Positions 11,467 through 24,800 of a stretch of 64,000 bases of DNA are shown one piece after another. The stretch is taken from NCBI RefSeq assembly GCF_000499845.2, contig NC_023757.2:37533314-37597313 (forward strand), written 5' to 3'. Position numbers and translations under genes: made by a program. A model generated the notes under the pieces. It was not told where the DNA came from. It searched no databases and saw nothing but the letters and a program-made list of their open reading frames with translations. Position 1 is the stretch's first letter. Each line of letters begins with the position of its first letter. The DNA comes from Phaseolus vulgaris (taxonomy: Eukaryota > Streptophyta > Magnoliopsida > Fabales > Fabaceae).

Positions 11467-13500
11467 ATTTTGATAATGTATGTTTCTAAGAGGCATTGTG
11501 GGATGAGAATGAGACAAGTGCGGTTGAGCTTTACTCTTTGATTTGATGGTTTGCTTTTTGGTTTGAAAAGTTCTACTATTTAATTTTGATGACTTCTCTG
11601 CATAATTCTATAATATAGGTCTTTTGTTCTTTTAATAATTTTCCAAAACCTTTCGATTCATTATTCTTGATCCCGAACATATGGGTTGAGTTGTGAACTT
11701 CTTTGGATTTTTTGCATGTAACTCTTACGCTGAAAATTTTGAAATTAGTATAAGAATGATCCTGAAATTTTCTTACGTCAAACAAATCTTGCTAAAGTAA
11801 TTTTCTTTGTTATTCTATTTCTCTACCCAATCCAGGTGTTGCATTAATCCCTTTTCAGCATACAGAACTGTGACCGATCTTAAGTTTGTATGCAACGACG
11901 TTTTTGGAAATTTTGTGTCACAAACTTATTATTAGGACTTATTACCTTGGTTTTATCTGATCATTTTGGACTTGCTATCTTCTTTTGTGGGTTTTCGTTT
12001 GGTTTCAATTTTCAGTAATGTCTGATAAGTTGGCAGTATTGGATTTCCTTGTTTGCATATCAGAAACTGAACCAATCTCAAGGCATTAAGTTTCTATAGT
12101 TGGAGTAGTATGAGACGACTTTGTTTCTCTGAAATTTAGACAATCTCTTTAATATTTGCATGGTAGGTTTTTTACACGATGTACAAGTATATCCAGTTTT
12201 ATTTGGATATTTTTTAGCAACATTGCTTTTGGAATAGGATTGTTTGAGTGCTACCATGGGAAAGTTCAACTTGAAACGACAACAACTCATAATAGCCTAA
12301 TTTCTTCTATATGAGGTTTCACCTTTTATTTAACTTCTAAGGACTTGATCACCAACATTAGGATTGAATTCTGATTTGTTTTTCTACAGTGGTTTATGAT
12401 TGGATTCAAACAATGTCTTTACAGGTAAGACAAGCAATGGATGTGCGAGGACATGTGGAAACATGGGGATCAATTGAAGCCTTAGTTTGTGTTAATTTGT
12501 GACTAGCTATTTGAGTGCAGTATTTTATTTGGTGACAAAGATCTATCAAAATAAAAAAAAATTGGTTCAGGATTTCCTCTCTATTTGATATTTTCAGATT
12601 TGATCACCAAATATAAGGATTTTCCGTTGTCATTTGTTTCTCTGCAGTGATGTTTGCATTATGTTTCATGCTACGTCTAATGGATCATGTCTGAGTTTTT
12701 ATGGCTCTTGGTAACAGGCTTTACAAGGGTTTCAGAGGATCAGTAATTTCAGAGGTGATACCTATTATCGTAATTGTGTCTTACAGTGTGAATTGTTCAA
12801 GTTTTTTCATTAGCAAAATATTAGATGGCTAACATTATTGTCCGTTCATTTGATCCAGTAAGAGTCCATTCTAGAAATGTGGACTTCTCTTTTTTGTTGA
12901 TTTTTAGATTTGGAATTGTTCAAGTATCTACAGCATGATTTCCCCTGAATTCTTGGTTGTTGTTTTGACAGGGTAGAGTTTGGGTTTTTGGATTAGGAAT
13001 TGTTCAACTACCAACCATGTGTGTACAAGTTTGAAATATATGATGTGTTTGTCAGATATTTTCTTGGGATATATATATAGTTGCTAGTTTTATTTTTTTA
13101 TTGAATTACATAAATGCTTTATTAGTATGATCATTTGATTATGGCAGAGTTGTAGTGGTTTTTATAAAATTATTCTTGGTAGTTATATAATTATTCATGG
13201 TTGTTATATTACCTAATAGTTATTGTTGTGGGAAAAATAATCTAGAAGTCTTTTGTTGGCTAAGGGTTCTGGTATCTTTCATTTATCATATTTGACTTTT
13301 GACTTCGATGATTGAATTTTGTTGGTATTTCTTCGACGATTGAATATTTTTAGCATTTTTTCGGGATTGTTGTGCTTCTTACTAGTTCACTTCTTGACAA
13401 GTCTCCACAAAGGTTTTGTCGAATTATATGATGTTTGCAATTCTTCGATGTGCTTTTGTTGTATTGTAGAACCCAAAAATTATTAGAGTTATTAAGAATT

Positions 13501-14499
13501 ATTAGTAAATGATCGATTGATGTGCTTTTATCTGTCGGATTACCTTTATGTAATGAGGCATAAGGGTTTAATTGGTGTTTGAATTATTTTTGCTTAATGT
13601 CCTGCATCATCGCATGGAGTATGTTATGAGGCACAAGGGTTGAATTGATGTTTGAATTATTTTCGCTTAATGTTCTGCAGCATCTCATGGAGAATGTTAT
13701 AAATCATAATTGTGATTTGTTTCTCTGTAGCGGTGTTTGGATGATTTGCATAGTGTCTGCATCTTATGAGTATGTATGGTTTTCGCTTGGTGTCCTGTAC
13801 CTCATGGAGTATGTTATGAGCCACCGTCTCTCCCTTGGTTTTTTAATTCTTGAATTTATCTTAACGTTCTATACTTCGTCCTCTGTTACCAGTTATAGTT
13901 TGTTTGTTGAATTCTTGTTCTTTCCAGGGATGTGTGGAATAGGACAGGGAAACAATGGCACGATATTCCTTGAACGGTTAAGCATTAGTATTTTTTCATT
14001 TTTACTCTTACATCAATTTTTTCTTTTACATTAATTTTTAAGTGGCCAAAATTTTTGGTTGGATTTTATTTTTTCTTCCTAGACATAACCAAATTCATTA
14101 TGGAGGCCACTGAATGTCCAATTTTAATAGATGATAATGACAAATGGATTGAATTATGATATTGTCTCTTGGGAAGCTTGAATTTATGATCATGTCTCTG
14201 TGCACTGTGATTTTAGTCACATATTGGTGGTCTCAGGCATAGATAAATTGAAAAGAAGGATCTTGGAAGTTATTTCTTTCATGTTAGTAAGTAGTGGTAA
14301 TTAGAAAGAGCTCAGGACTATTTGGAATCAATTTTTTTATTACAAAAATTTATTTCGTCTTTATTAGTTTCCTTTGTTGACAAATGAATTTTGAACTTGG
14401 TTCTTGCAGAGCAACAATGTTCTTGCCTAATTTGTGTTGCCTCTTATTAATTTCTCTGGACTTGATCACCTAATAGTAAGGGTTGATTTTCTTTTTGTC
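13501..14499. other. Intron-like repeat DNA
   Basis: T-rich sequence with repeated CATCTCATGGAG/GTATGTTATGAG segments (13,610, 13,680, 13,800), also found at 2,940-3,130, 22,780-22,880 and 27,600-27,660. The 129-codon plus-strand frame at 13,645-14,034 is rich in Phe/Leu because the DNA is T-rich; it has no recognisable domain and is not conserved in the other copies. No gene called. Confidence 0.5.
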
Positions 14500-17400
14500 A
14501 GGTGTTGCATAGCATTGAGCCTGGTATGACTTTCTCTATTGGCTTTTCATTCTTGAGTTTATGAATTCATCTTCTCTTAAGAGCATCAGTAGCTAAACTA
14601 ACACAATCAATGAATCATTTGAAGGTATTACAGTAGTTTTGGACTTGATCACCCAACATATGGGTTGAATTGTGAACTGGTTTCTCTACTGTAATATTTG
14701 GAAGTGTTTCTTGTAATCTTCCTGTGATGTGTCGAGCCTACGAGCGGCCCCCTTGGTTTTGAATTTGTGGCCTCCCTTTGTTTTCAAATTTTGAATTTAC
14801 CTTAACATTTCTGTACTATGTCATGTCATCTCTTTAAAAGAGATTAGTTCTCTCGAATCGCCATGGTTCTTGATGAGCTTTTATGGAAAGGCAATAGATA
14901 TATGTGGGCAGGTTTCAGAAACAGAACTTTAAGTTTTATTATCTTCGCTGTTATTCTTTTAGCTAAACTTGTGGAGTGGGAGTTCTTGTAGACCAGCACT
15001 ATATGAGTATGAGAGGCTTTGACATTTGTGTTGCAGTGACTTACTACGTGTTGCAATGTCTGTTGGATTGTGGAGACAATCGCGGTAGATTATTGGACTT
15101 TCTGTGAAGCTTTAGGTTTTATTATGTTTCTATTCACTATGTGCTTGATTTGGAATGGCTGTATTCTATCTTGTTGGTTGAATAGTAGGAAGCTACACGT
15201 GTCAGTCACTGGGTGTCTAAGCTAGGGCGATACTTAATTATGCTTTATCCTTGATCTCATGATCTCAACTATCTTTCAAAATGTGAATGTTCTCCATAAT
15301 GACTTCAATGTTTAGTTCTATTTCCAATATATGAGAATGAAAAAGTATAGTTTTCTCCCTCAAGGCTATGAGCGACCTACTCTAAAAGGAAAGCTCCAAC
15401 AGGAGAGCTCTATTTACTTCGTTTGGATTGGGGTCTCACTATTTGTGATAGGATATGGAAGCAGACTGTATCTTATTGCTAATTATATTTCTCAATCTTA
15501 GTCCCTTGCTGATTATGGTCTTTATTATTTAATGTTTTTGGACTTGATCACCTAACATATGGGCATGGGCTGAACTGTTGTTTATCTACAATAGTATTTC
15601 AAACTGTTTTTGTAATCTTCTTCGTGCTCTTGGTTTTGAATTGTGGCTTCCCTTAATATTTTAGATTTGTGAATTTATCTTATTGTTTCTTTACTTTGTC
15701 ATGTCATCTTTTTAAGAAGATTAGTTTTCTCAAATTGCCAAGAGTCTTCTTGAGCTTTTACATGAATGACGTATGGGTCAGGTTTTGGAAACACTGGATG
15801 GAGATACAATTAAACTTTAGGTTTTATTATCTTTGCATTCATTATTTTCTTTGTTGTTATACATTTTGCTACTCTTGTGGAGTGGGAGTTCTTGTAGTTG
15901 GGCCTTTGACTTTGACTATTTGATTATCTTCTTCTACTTGTGTCGCAGTGAACACTTACCATGGATGTTTGTTGCAGTGAAGCTTTAGGTTTTATTACTT
16001 TTCCACTCACTATTTTCTTATTTGCTTGATTTGGAATGTCTACAGTCTCTCTTATTGGTTGGATAGTTGGAAGGTATCTCATTGTGTGTATCTAAGCAAG
16101 AGCGATACGTCTAGGTCCTCCATCTTCTACCCAGATTGGTTATAGTTTTCTTGAATTCATTGGCCTTACAGGAAAGCTAAGCAATGAAGTGTGGTGTAGG
16201 ATGTAAAACTGGTGGGTGAAAATTCTGTGATCTGTGAAGCTAAATGTTTCTTTCACCTGTACATTGTTTGTTCATCTGAATTAATTTTTAATTGGCTCAA
16301 CTTGTTGGTTTGATTATAATCTTGGGTGTATTTTTGATGGTGTATGGTTCGTAAGAAGCATTGTGGGATGAGCATGAGGCAAGTGTGATTGGGCTATACT
16401 CTTTGATTTGATGGTTTGCTTCTTGGTTTGGCAAGTTCTTCTATTTAATTTTGATGATTTCTCTGCATAATCCTCGAGCATAGGTCTTTTACCTCTTTTA
16501 TTAGTTTTCCAAAACTTTCGATTCATTATTCTTGATCACCAAACATATGGGTTGAGTTGTGAACTTGTTTGAAATTTTTTCTCTTTACAGCTATAAGACA
16601 AGCAATGGATGTGTGTGGGGACAATGTAGAAACATTGGCAGGGGATCATTGGAAGCCTTAGGTTTTCTTACCCTTACATTTTTCTGATGTGTTCATTCGT
16701 GACTAGCTATTTGAATGTAGTCTTTTATTTGATGACATAGATCTATTAAAATAAAAAGATTGGTCGAGGATTAAAATCCAGAAGTATTTAGAAGTTCCTC
16801 TATTTGATTTTTTCGGATTTGATCACCAAATATAAGGATTTTGTGGTCATTTGTTTCTCTACAGTGGTGTTTGCATTATTTTTCATGCTAGGTCTAATCG
16901 ATCATGTTGTGAGTGAATATCACTCTTTGTTTTTGAATTTGTTATTGTTTTTATACTTCGTCTTTTTTAGCAACAAAAGCAACAACTGTGAGGTAGAATG
17001 TAGACACCCTAGCACGTGATCCAGTGAAGAGGATCTGGAGATCTTGATTTTGGATCTTTCGTATTGAAGTTCTGAAAATTATTTTTTGTTTAGGTGTAGC
17101 AGTATTGATAAGATGGATCTTAAAGTTATTCCTTTCATTTTAGTAGTCGTAATTATTGCCTTCATTCTTTGATTACAGAACTTTTTATTTTGTCTTGTTT
17201 TGTTTCCTGCATCGACAAATGAATTTTGAACTTGTTCTTACATAATTTATCATTGGAGTTCATGGTTTTGTCTTTGCAGGGAGGAAATGGAGGGTTGGTG
17301 TAGGTTTGGGAAGCAGTGGATCGGGACCCTGTGGAAATTTAGGTTTTATTGTTTGTGTTGATTATGTTCTTTGCTGCTATTATTCACAGATAAACTTGTG

Positions 17401-17990
17401 GACTGGGAATACTTACTTCTTTATGACAGGCACTATAAGTCTGCGTCAGACATTTCTTTCAGCAACGGAGTCCTTTAATAGCAAAGAGTTTCGTTTCCTT
17501 TTATTTTCTTTGTTGTCAAAACAACCTTTGTTTCTTTTTTATTTCTCAACTATGGTATTTAGTTTCACGGCGTTCTCAGAATGAGTTACTTGAATCCCTT
17601 GCTGATCTTGTTCAATCTCAGAAGCTTGTTAATTTGGTCTTATCATGTAATTTTTCTGGACTTGATCACCAAACATAAAGGTTGTATTGTCAACCTGTTT
17701 CTCTCCATCAGTACTTGGTATTGTTTCTTGTAATTTGCTTGCACTGCATTGTTTGTAATCTGTTAGGATAGAGTTTAGCTTTCTTGATTTAATTCTCCAG
17801 GTTTCCTCCCGTCTTTTACAGGGAGATAATGGATGCGTGTCATATGTTTGGGAAGATCCTGTGAAACTTTAGATTTTTTTTATCTTTTGCATTCATTATT
17901 TCTTTCTAGTTATTATTCTTTGGATAATCTTGCACAGTGGGATTTCATGCCTAATTGTAATAGGCATAAGAGTTTAAGCAGGATTCCGGT
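14500..17990. repeat. Repeat mosaic module A' (unit 1)
   Basis: A second, diverged copy of module A, starting at the same GGTGTTGCATAGCATTGAGC segment (14,500 versus 8,640). The stretch 15,480-16,560 parallels 9,770-11,700, but the 22-bp minisatellite is reduced to a single AGAGTCTTCTTGAGC unit near 15,745 and there is no LINE tail. This copy may approximate the state before minisatellite growth. No gene is supportable. Confidence 0.7.
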
Positions 17991-18394
17991 TGAGGATTAA
18001 AAAATATAAATTTCTCAATCTTAGTCTAACTATATTTCTCAATCTTAGTCCCTCGCTGATTTTGGTCTTTATTATTTAATGTTTTTTGGACTTGATCACC
18101 TAACATATGGGCTGAACTGTTGTTTATATACAATAGTATTTCAAAGTGTTTTTGTAATCATCTTCGTGCCCTTGGTTTTCAATTTGTGGCTTCCCTTGAT
18201 ATTGTAGATTTGTGAATTTATCTTATTGTTTCTTTACTTTGTCATGTCATCTTTTTAAGAAGATTAGTTTTCTCAAATCGCCATGAGTCCTCTAGAGCTT
18301 TGCCACGAGTATTCTTGACCTTTTACATGAAGGATGTAGGGGTGAGGTTTTGGAAATAGTGGATGGAGATATAGTGAAACATTAGGTTTTATTA

Positions 18395-18434
18395 TCTTTG
18401 AATTTATTATGCTGATAAAAAAACATCTTTGCAT
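18395..18434 (+). mobile_element. Ultrashort LINE 3' tail with flanking duplication (3)
   Basis: TATTATGCTGATAAAAAAA between TCTTTGAATT and TCTTTGCATT, at the same module position as the other tails. Confidence 0.5.
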
Positions 18435-18545
18435 TCATTATTTTCTTTGCTGTTATTCTTTTTACTACTCTTGTGGAGTCGAAGTTCTTTTAATTGGGCC
18501 TTTGAATTTGATGATTTTAGTATCTTCTACTTGTGTTGTAGTGAA

Positions 18546-18806
18546 CTTTGAGCTTTCCCATGATTCCTATTGAGCTTTGCCACGAGTTTTCTTGAGCTTG
18601 GCCACAGAGTTTTCTTGAGCTTTGCCATGAGACTTCTTGAGCTTTGCCATGAGACTTCTTGGGCTTTGCCATGAGTCTTCGTGAGTAGCCATGAGTCTTC
18701 TTGAGCTTTTCCATGAGACTTCTTATGCTTTGCCATGAGTCTTCGTGAGCTTTGCTTGAGTCTTCTTGAGCTTTGCCATAAGTCTGTTTGAGCTTTGACA
18801 TTAAGG
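18546..18806. repeat. 22-bp minisatellite, about 11 degenerate units
   Basis: Same core as the array at 10,208, with more substitutions and small indels (for example GAGCTTGGCCACAGAG at about 18,595 and a shortened unit at about 18,750). A short isolated group of two units lies upstream at 18,283-18,328. Confidence 0.85.
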
Positions 18807-18866
18807 ATGTAGGGTTCAGGTTTTGGAAACAGTGGATGGAGATACAGTTAAAGTTTAGGTTTTATT

Positions 18867-18907
18867 ATCTTTGCATTTATTATGCTGATAAAAAAAATCT
18901 TTCCATT
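18867..18907 (+). mobile_element. Ultrashort LINE 3' tail with flanking duplication (4)
   Basis: TATTATGCTGATAAAAAAA between ATCTTTGCATT (18,867) and ATCTTTCCATT (18,897). One of the clearest examples of the flanking duplication. Confidence 0.55.
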
Positions 18908-19019
18908 CATTATTTTCTTTGTTGTTATTCTTTTAGCTACTCTTGTGGAGAGGGAGTTCTTGTAATTGGGCCTTTGACTTTGATGATTTGATTATCTTCT
19001 ACTTGTGTTGTAGTGAACT

Positions 19020-19118
19020 TTGAATTTGTCATGAGTCTTCTTGAGCTTTGCCACGAGACTTGTTGAGCTTTGCCATGAGTCTTCTTGCGCTTTGCCATGA
19101 ATCTTCTTGAGCTTTTAC
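19020..19118. repeat. Short 22-bp minisatellite, about 4 units
   Basis: Units with the TTGAGCTTTGCCATGAG core between the TTGTAGTGAACTTTG segment and TTTTACATGAAGAATG; matches the small array at 10,758. Confidence 0.8.
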
Positions 19119-20019
19119 ATGAAGAATGTAGGGGTCAGGTTTTGGAAACATCGGATGGAGATATAGTTAAAGTTTAGGTTTTATTATCTTTGCATTCATT
19201 ATTTTCTTTTCTGTTATTCTTTTTGCTACTCTTGTGGAGTGGGAGTTCTTGTAATTGGGCCTTTGACTTTGATGATCTGATTATCTTTTTCTACTTTTGT
19301 TGCAATGAACACTTACCATGGATGTTTGTTGGACATATTGTGAAGCTTCAGGTTTTATTACTTCTCTACTCACTATTTTTCTTATGTGCTCGATTTGGAA
19401 TGTCTTCAGGTTTTAATTTTGATGAATTCTCTGCATAATTCTATAACATAGGTCTTTTGTTCTTTTAATAGTTTTCCAAAACCTTTTGATTCATTATTCT
19501 TGATCCCAAACATATGGGTTGAGTTGTGAAGTTGTTTGGAATTTTTGCATGTAATCTCCTCTGAGCCTAGACAACAATGTCTCTTACTTTGAATGACATC
19601 AATGTCTCTACGCTGAAACATTTGAAATTAGTATAAGAATGATCACTTTTGTTGAAATTATTTAAATGCTTCACTTTTGTTTCAACAATCTCCGTATGTG
19701 TTTCTCGTTCCTTGAGTTTTGAAATTTGCATTTATTTGTTTGCAACACATTGAGTCTTTATTTGAGGTTTCTTTTTCAGTTTATTAACTCAACTAGTGAT
19801 AGAATATAGTGGGACGACTAACATGTCTAATCAACCAGTTATAGATTTTTTTCCTTTTTTTCCTTTATTGTTTATTGAGTTGAGTGTTTTCAAAATATTT
19901 CTATAACCACTTGGGATTGAAAGTCAAACGTTATGTGTGGCATTAGATAATTGGACTTCTTTTATTAGTTATCCAAACCGTTCATTTTTTTCATATTTGT
20001 TCTATTTGGACAGGAATTG

Positions 20020-20215
20020 TATGCGAGAAAGATAATGGAGTTTTGGAGGTGAATTTTTTTTATATTTGTTCTATTAGGACATGAATTGTATGCGAGAAAG
20101 ATAATGAAGTTTTGGAGGTGAATTTTTTAATTTCAGTAACGACTCTGGTGGAATTGTATTTTGGAGGTGAATTTGTTAATTTCTGACGTTTTGGAGGTGA
20201 ATTTGTTAATTCCAG
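20020..20215. repeat. Tandem repeat around TTTTGGAGGTGAATTTGTTA
   Basis: Two copies of a block of about 77 bp (GGAATTGTATGCGAGAAAGA to TTTTGGAGGTGAATTTTT), then two shorter copies containing only TTTTGGAGGTGAATTTGTTA. The paralogue at 52,640-52,790 has two copies of the longer block and none of the short ones. Confidence 0.75.
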
Positions 20216-21651
20216 TATGAACGACGAACAATTCTTGATAAAGTAATTTTCTTTGTTATTCTATTTCTTTACCCAATCCAGGTGTTGCATTAATCACTTT
20301 TCAGCATATAGAACTGTGACCGATCTTAAGTTTGTGTGCAACGACGCTTTTGGAAATTTTGTGTCACAAACTTATTATTAGGACTTATTACCTTGGTTTT
20401 ATCTGATCATTTTGGTCTTGCTATCTTATTTTGTGGGTTTTCGTTTGGTTTCAATTTTCAGTAATGTTTGATAAGTTAGCAGTATTGGATTTCTTTGTTT
20501 GCATATCAGAAACTGAACCAATCTCAAGGCATTAAGTTTCTATAGTTGGACTAGTATGAGACAACTTTGTTTCTCTGAAATTTAGATGTCTCTTTAATAT
20601 TGCATGGTAGTTTTTTTATATGATGTACAAGTATATCCAGTTTTATTTGGATAGTTTTTTAGCAACAATGCTTTTGGAATAAGATTGTTTGAGTGCTACC
20701 ATGGGAAAGTTCAACTTGAAACGATTACAACTCATAATAGTCTAATTTCTTCTATATGAGGTTTCACTTTTTATTTAACTTCTAAGGACTTGATCACCAA
20801 CATTAGGATTGAATTCTGATTTGTTTTTCTACAGTGGTTTATGATTGGATTCAAACGATGTCTGGATCTCATCGAGCCTTTAATGAGTTGGTTTCTGAGT
20901 TTAAGAAATCGTCTCATATTTTCTAAAATTCCTCCCTTGAAACAAGTGTTTTTAGTTTTCTTGAATTTTTGCTCTTTACAGGTAAGACAAGCAATGGATT
21001 TGTGAGGACATTTAGAAACATGGGGATCAATTGAAGCCTTAGTTTGTGTTAATTCGTGACTAGCTATTTGAGTGCAGTTTTTTATTTGGTGACAAAGATC
21101 TATCAAAATAAAAAAATTGGTTTAGGATTTCCTCTCTATATTGATATTTTCAGATTTGATCACCAAATATAAGGATTTTCTGTTGTCATTTGTGCTTCTT
21201 TATTGATGTTTGCATTACGTTTCATGCTACGTCTAATGTATCATGTTGTCTGGAAGTTTTTATGGCTCTTAGTAACAGGCTTTACAAGGGTTTCAGAGGA
21301 TAAGTAATTTCAGAGGTGATACCTATTATCATAATTGTGTCTTGCAGTGTGAATTTTTCAAGTTTATTCATTTGCAAAAGGGATCAGTTTCTCGTACATT
21401 TTTGCAGAAGATTATATGGCTAACATTACCGTCCGTTCATTTGATCCAGTAAGAGCCCATTCTAGAAATGTGGATTTCTCTTTTTTGTTGATTTTTAGAT
21501 TTAGCATTGTTCAAGTACCAACTGCATGATTTCATGGTCTCTTATGATTTCCCCTGAATTCTTGGTTGTTGTTTTGACAGGGTAGGGTTTGGGTAGAGTT
21601 TGGGTTTTTGGATTAGGAATTTTGAAATATATGATGATATTTTCTAGGGAT

Positions 21652-21680
21652 ATATATGTATATATATATATATATATATT
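21652..21680. repeat. (TA)n microsatellite
   Basis: A near-perfect TA run. It lies at the same module position as the TA run beside the telomere-like insert at 54,299 and as a shorter run at about 13,067. Confidence 0.9.
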
Positions 21681-21880
21681 TAGTTGCTAGTTTTATTTTT
21701 TATTGAATTACATAAATGCATTATTAATATGATTATTTGATTATAGCAGAGTTGTAGTGGTTTTTATAGAATTATTCTTGGTAGTTATATAATTATTCAT
21801 GGTTGTTATATTACCTTTGATAGTTATTGTTGTTGGAAAAATAATCTAGAAGTCCTTTGTTGGCTAATGATTCTCTAACA

Positions 21881-24800
21881 TTATACTAAGTCCTTTTTTT
21901 AAATTTTATAGTAGTTGTATTTGGCTTTGGCAATTTAGTTTTGTTTTTTTATTGATTCTGATTGTTTATTAAATATTTATTTTCATTAGAATGTTGATGA
22001 TGTGAATGATTTCTTATAATGTTGATTGTGATTCTATTTTATAAAATATTGTGTTATGGTAATCATTAATTAATTGCTTTCTATGCACTAATTTATCATA
22101 TTGTTGTATGACAAATCTTAAAGCCCTCTAAGAGAAAGGTTCCTGGGTTGCTCTGTGGAAAGTTCTAAAACTCGCTCACAATAGTAAATTATGGATCATG
22201 TGCTTTTACACAAGAATTATTAGTAAATTCATGTACATGAATTCTTAGTATAATTCTCTAGTTGATGATGACGAGTTTTTAACCTTTCGCTTAAATTCCT
22301 TTGCACCTTTTAAGCTTATGGCTGGTTCACTGATATTTCTTTTGCCTATGGAAGATATAAAAACCCCATCAGCCAAGGGCTCAGCATAAAGGAAATCTTT
22401 TGAGTTTCCCTTTTATTATTATTTTTTCTGGTATTGATGACCGAACATAAGGATTTACCTGTGATGTGTTTATCTGCAGTGGTGTTTGGATTAGTTGGGT
22501 ATATTCGCCTTGTCAAGTTTCTATACTTCCTCTTAGCAAGAGCGGTTATTGTTTCCTTCAATAAAATTTGGTATTCGTGTTCATTCCTTTCAGCAACTCA
22601 TGAGTCTTTGAGATTTCTTTTGGCGGTTGAGGAACAAGAATGGTTGTAGATCAGGGTATTCTAATTTCTCTATACTTGATCACCGAACATTGAATAGTGA
22701 TTGCAGTAAACATAAGGATTTAATTTTGATTTGTTTCTCTACAGCAATGTTTGGATTTTTTTGGTATAATGTCCTGCATCTCATGGAGTATGTTATGCGG
22801 CATAATAGTTTAATTGTAATTTGCTTCTCTGCAGTGTGAAAATCGCTTTCCGTACTGCATCTCATGGGGTATGTTATGAGTGACTGTGTCTCTCTTAATT
22901 TTTTAATTTATCTAATAGTCCTTTATTACTAGTTATAGTTTTGTTGAATTATTGTTCTTTACATGGATGTGTGGTAATTAGCAAGAGCTCAGGACTATTT
23001 GGTTTCAATTTTTTTATTACAAAACTTTATTTTGTCTTTAATAGTTTCCTTCATTGACAAATGAATTTTGAACTTGGTTCTTGCAAAGCATCAATGTCCT
23101 TGCCTAATTTGTGTTTCAAGATTATTGATCTTTTGTATTGAAGTTCTGAAAATTCTATTTTTTTCTTAGGTGGAGCAGTATTGAAAAGATGGATCTAGAA
23201 GTTATTCCTTTCATTTTAGTAGTGTAATTATCAAGAGCTCAGGATTATTTGCCTCCATTCTTTGATTACAGAACTTTTTATTTTGTTTGTTTCCTGCATC
23301 GACAAATGAATTTTGAACTTGTTCTTGCATAATTTATTATTGGGAGAAAATGAATTGGTGGTGTAGGTTTGGGAAACAGAGGATCAGGACCCTGTGGAAA
23401 TTTAGGTTTTATTCTGTGTTTATTTTTTTCTTTGCTGCTATTATTCACGGATAAACTTGTGGACTGGGAATGCTTACCGCTTTACGACAGGCACTGTAAA
23501 CGTCTGTGTCAGCCATTTAATTTTCTCTTTCTATTCCACACTCAGACATTTCTTTCAGCAATTGAGTCATTTAATCGCAAAGAGAGTTTTGTTTCCTTTC
23601 ATGTTCTTTGTTGTCAAAACAACCTTTGTTTCTTTCTTATCAGCTATAGTTTTTAGTTTCACTGCGATCTTGTGATGTGGTTATTCATTCGAGGATTGAT
23701 GTGTTCTTTGGAAATGAGGTGGTTATTCATTCGAGGATTGAGTTCCATTGTCTTTGACTTGCATTGTTTGTGTTCATTGCTATCAAACAACTTTCTTCCT
23801 TTTAAATGTATGGAGTCTATTTTTTAATATAAAATCCCCACTAAATGTTAAGGTTTTATTTTTTTCTTTCTTTTTCATCATTTTCCTAGTTATTTGTGTT
23901 TCTCATAGGCTTGGTCTCATCCCTTCGACTTGCATTTTTTTGTGTTCTTTGCTATTAAAAAACTTTTTTTTTTTTAAATATATGGAGCCTTTTTTGCTAC
24001 GTCTAGATGTTGATTTGTTTGCGTTCATGCCTTTTTAGGTGTTGATTTGTTTGTTTTCATTCCTTTTTAGCATGTGGAGACCTCAAGAACGGTTGAGGAT
24101 TAAAATCTACAAGTGCTTAGAACGACCAATAATTCAGGATAACCTAATTTCACGAGTTTTCTTTCTATTTGATTTTTTGAGATTTGATCATGAAGCATAA
24201 GGATTGAATTGTCATTTGTTTTATGATGCCTCTCTTTGTTTTGAATGTCTTATTGTCTCTATACTTCAACATTATGAGCCGTTGTAGCCTTCCTGAATTC
24301 TTGGGGTGTACAGTACATGACAAACATGCATCAGATGTTAGGTAGGACAGATGTGAGTATCCTTGAAGCTTGAATACTGGCAGGAGATCCTTGAAGCTCT
24401 AGGTTTTGGTATCCACACATATTTTTTCTTTAACTGGAACTGGCTCTTTCAATTTCTCTGGTTTTTTAATTCCTTCAATTCATTAATTCATCTTATGCTT
24501 TCTTAAATTCTTGGTCTTTATTACCAATATCTATTTGAATTTAAATATAGTTCTTAAATTTTTTATGTATAGGTGTTGATTCGTTTTTGTTCATTCCTTT
24601 TTAGCATGTAAGACTGGTTGAGGATTAAAATCTGGTAGTGTACACGAAAAACAAGCAACGGATGTGAGGTAGGATATCTAAATACTGGAAAGAGATGCTT
24701 GATTCTGTAGGTTATCCATACTCTTTGATGACAGATGCCTACTTGAGTTTGGATGTAGTTATTTATTTGATGACAAAGATCTATCATATGTAACTTTGTG

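Larger units (their letters stand above)
8506..13500. repeat. Repeat mosaic module A (unit 1)
   Basis: T-rich DNA built of reusable segments: a GGTGTTGCATAGCATTGAGC start (8,640), a 'CTTGATCACC...ATATGGGTTGAA...CTACTG' segment, a GTGAAACTTTAGGTTTTATT segment, a CTTGTGGAGTGGGAGTTCTT segment, and so on. It is paralogous to 49,048-54,530 at a constant offset of 40,546 from 8,255 to 10,200. It lacks about 500 bp (after 11,775) and about 110 bp (after 12,415) that are present in the copies at 52,290-52,790 and 53,430-53,540. It contains the minisatellites and LINE tails listed separately. No gene is supportable. Confidence 0.8.
18000..21880. repeat. Repeat mosaic module C (unit 1)
   Basis: A third copy, paralogous to 9,775-13,260 and 50,320-54,530. 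It keeps the stretches that module A has lost (19,640-20,240 and 20,860-20,980), showing that those were deleted from A rather than inserted elsewhere. It ends in a TA-rich microsatellite (21,652-21,680) and the CTAGAAGTCCTTTGTTGGCT segment. No gene is supportable. Confidence 0.75.

Noticed and set aside
13645..14034. 129-codon Phe/Leu-rich frame as a membrane protein
   Set aside because: Hydrophobicity results from T-rich DNA; it is not conserved in paralogous stretches at 3,054 or 27,600.
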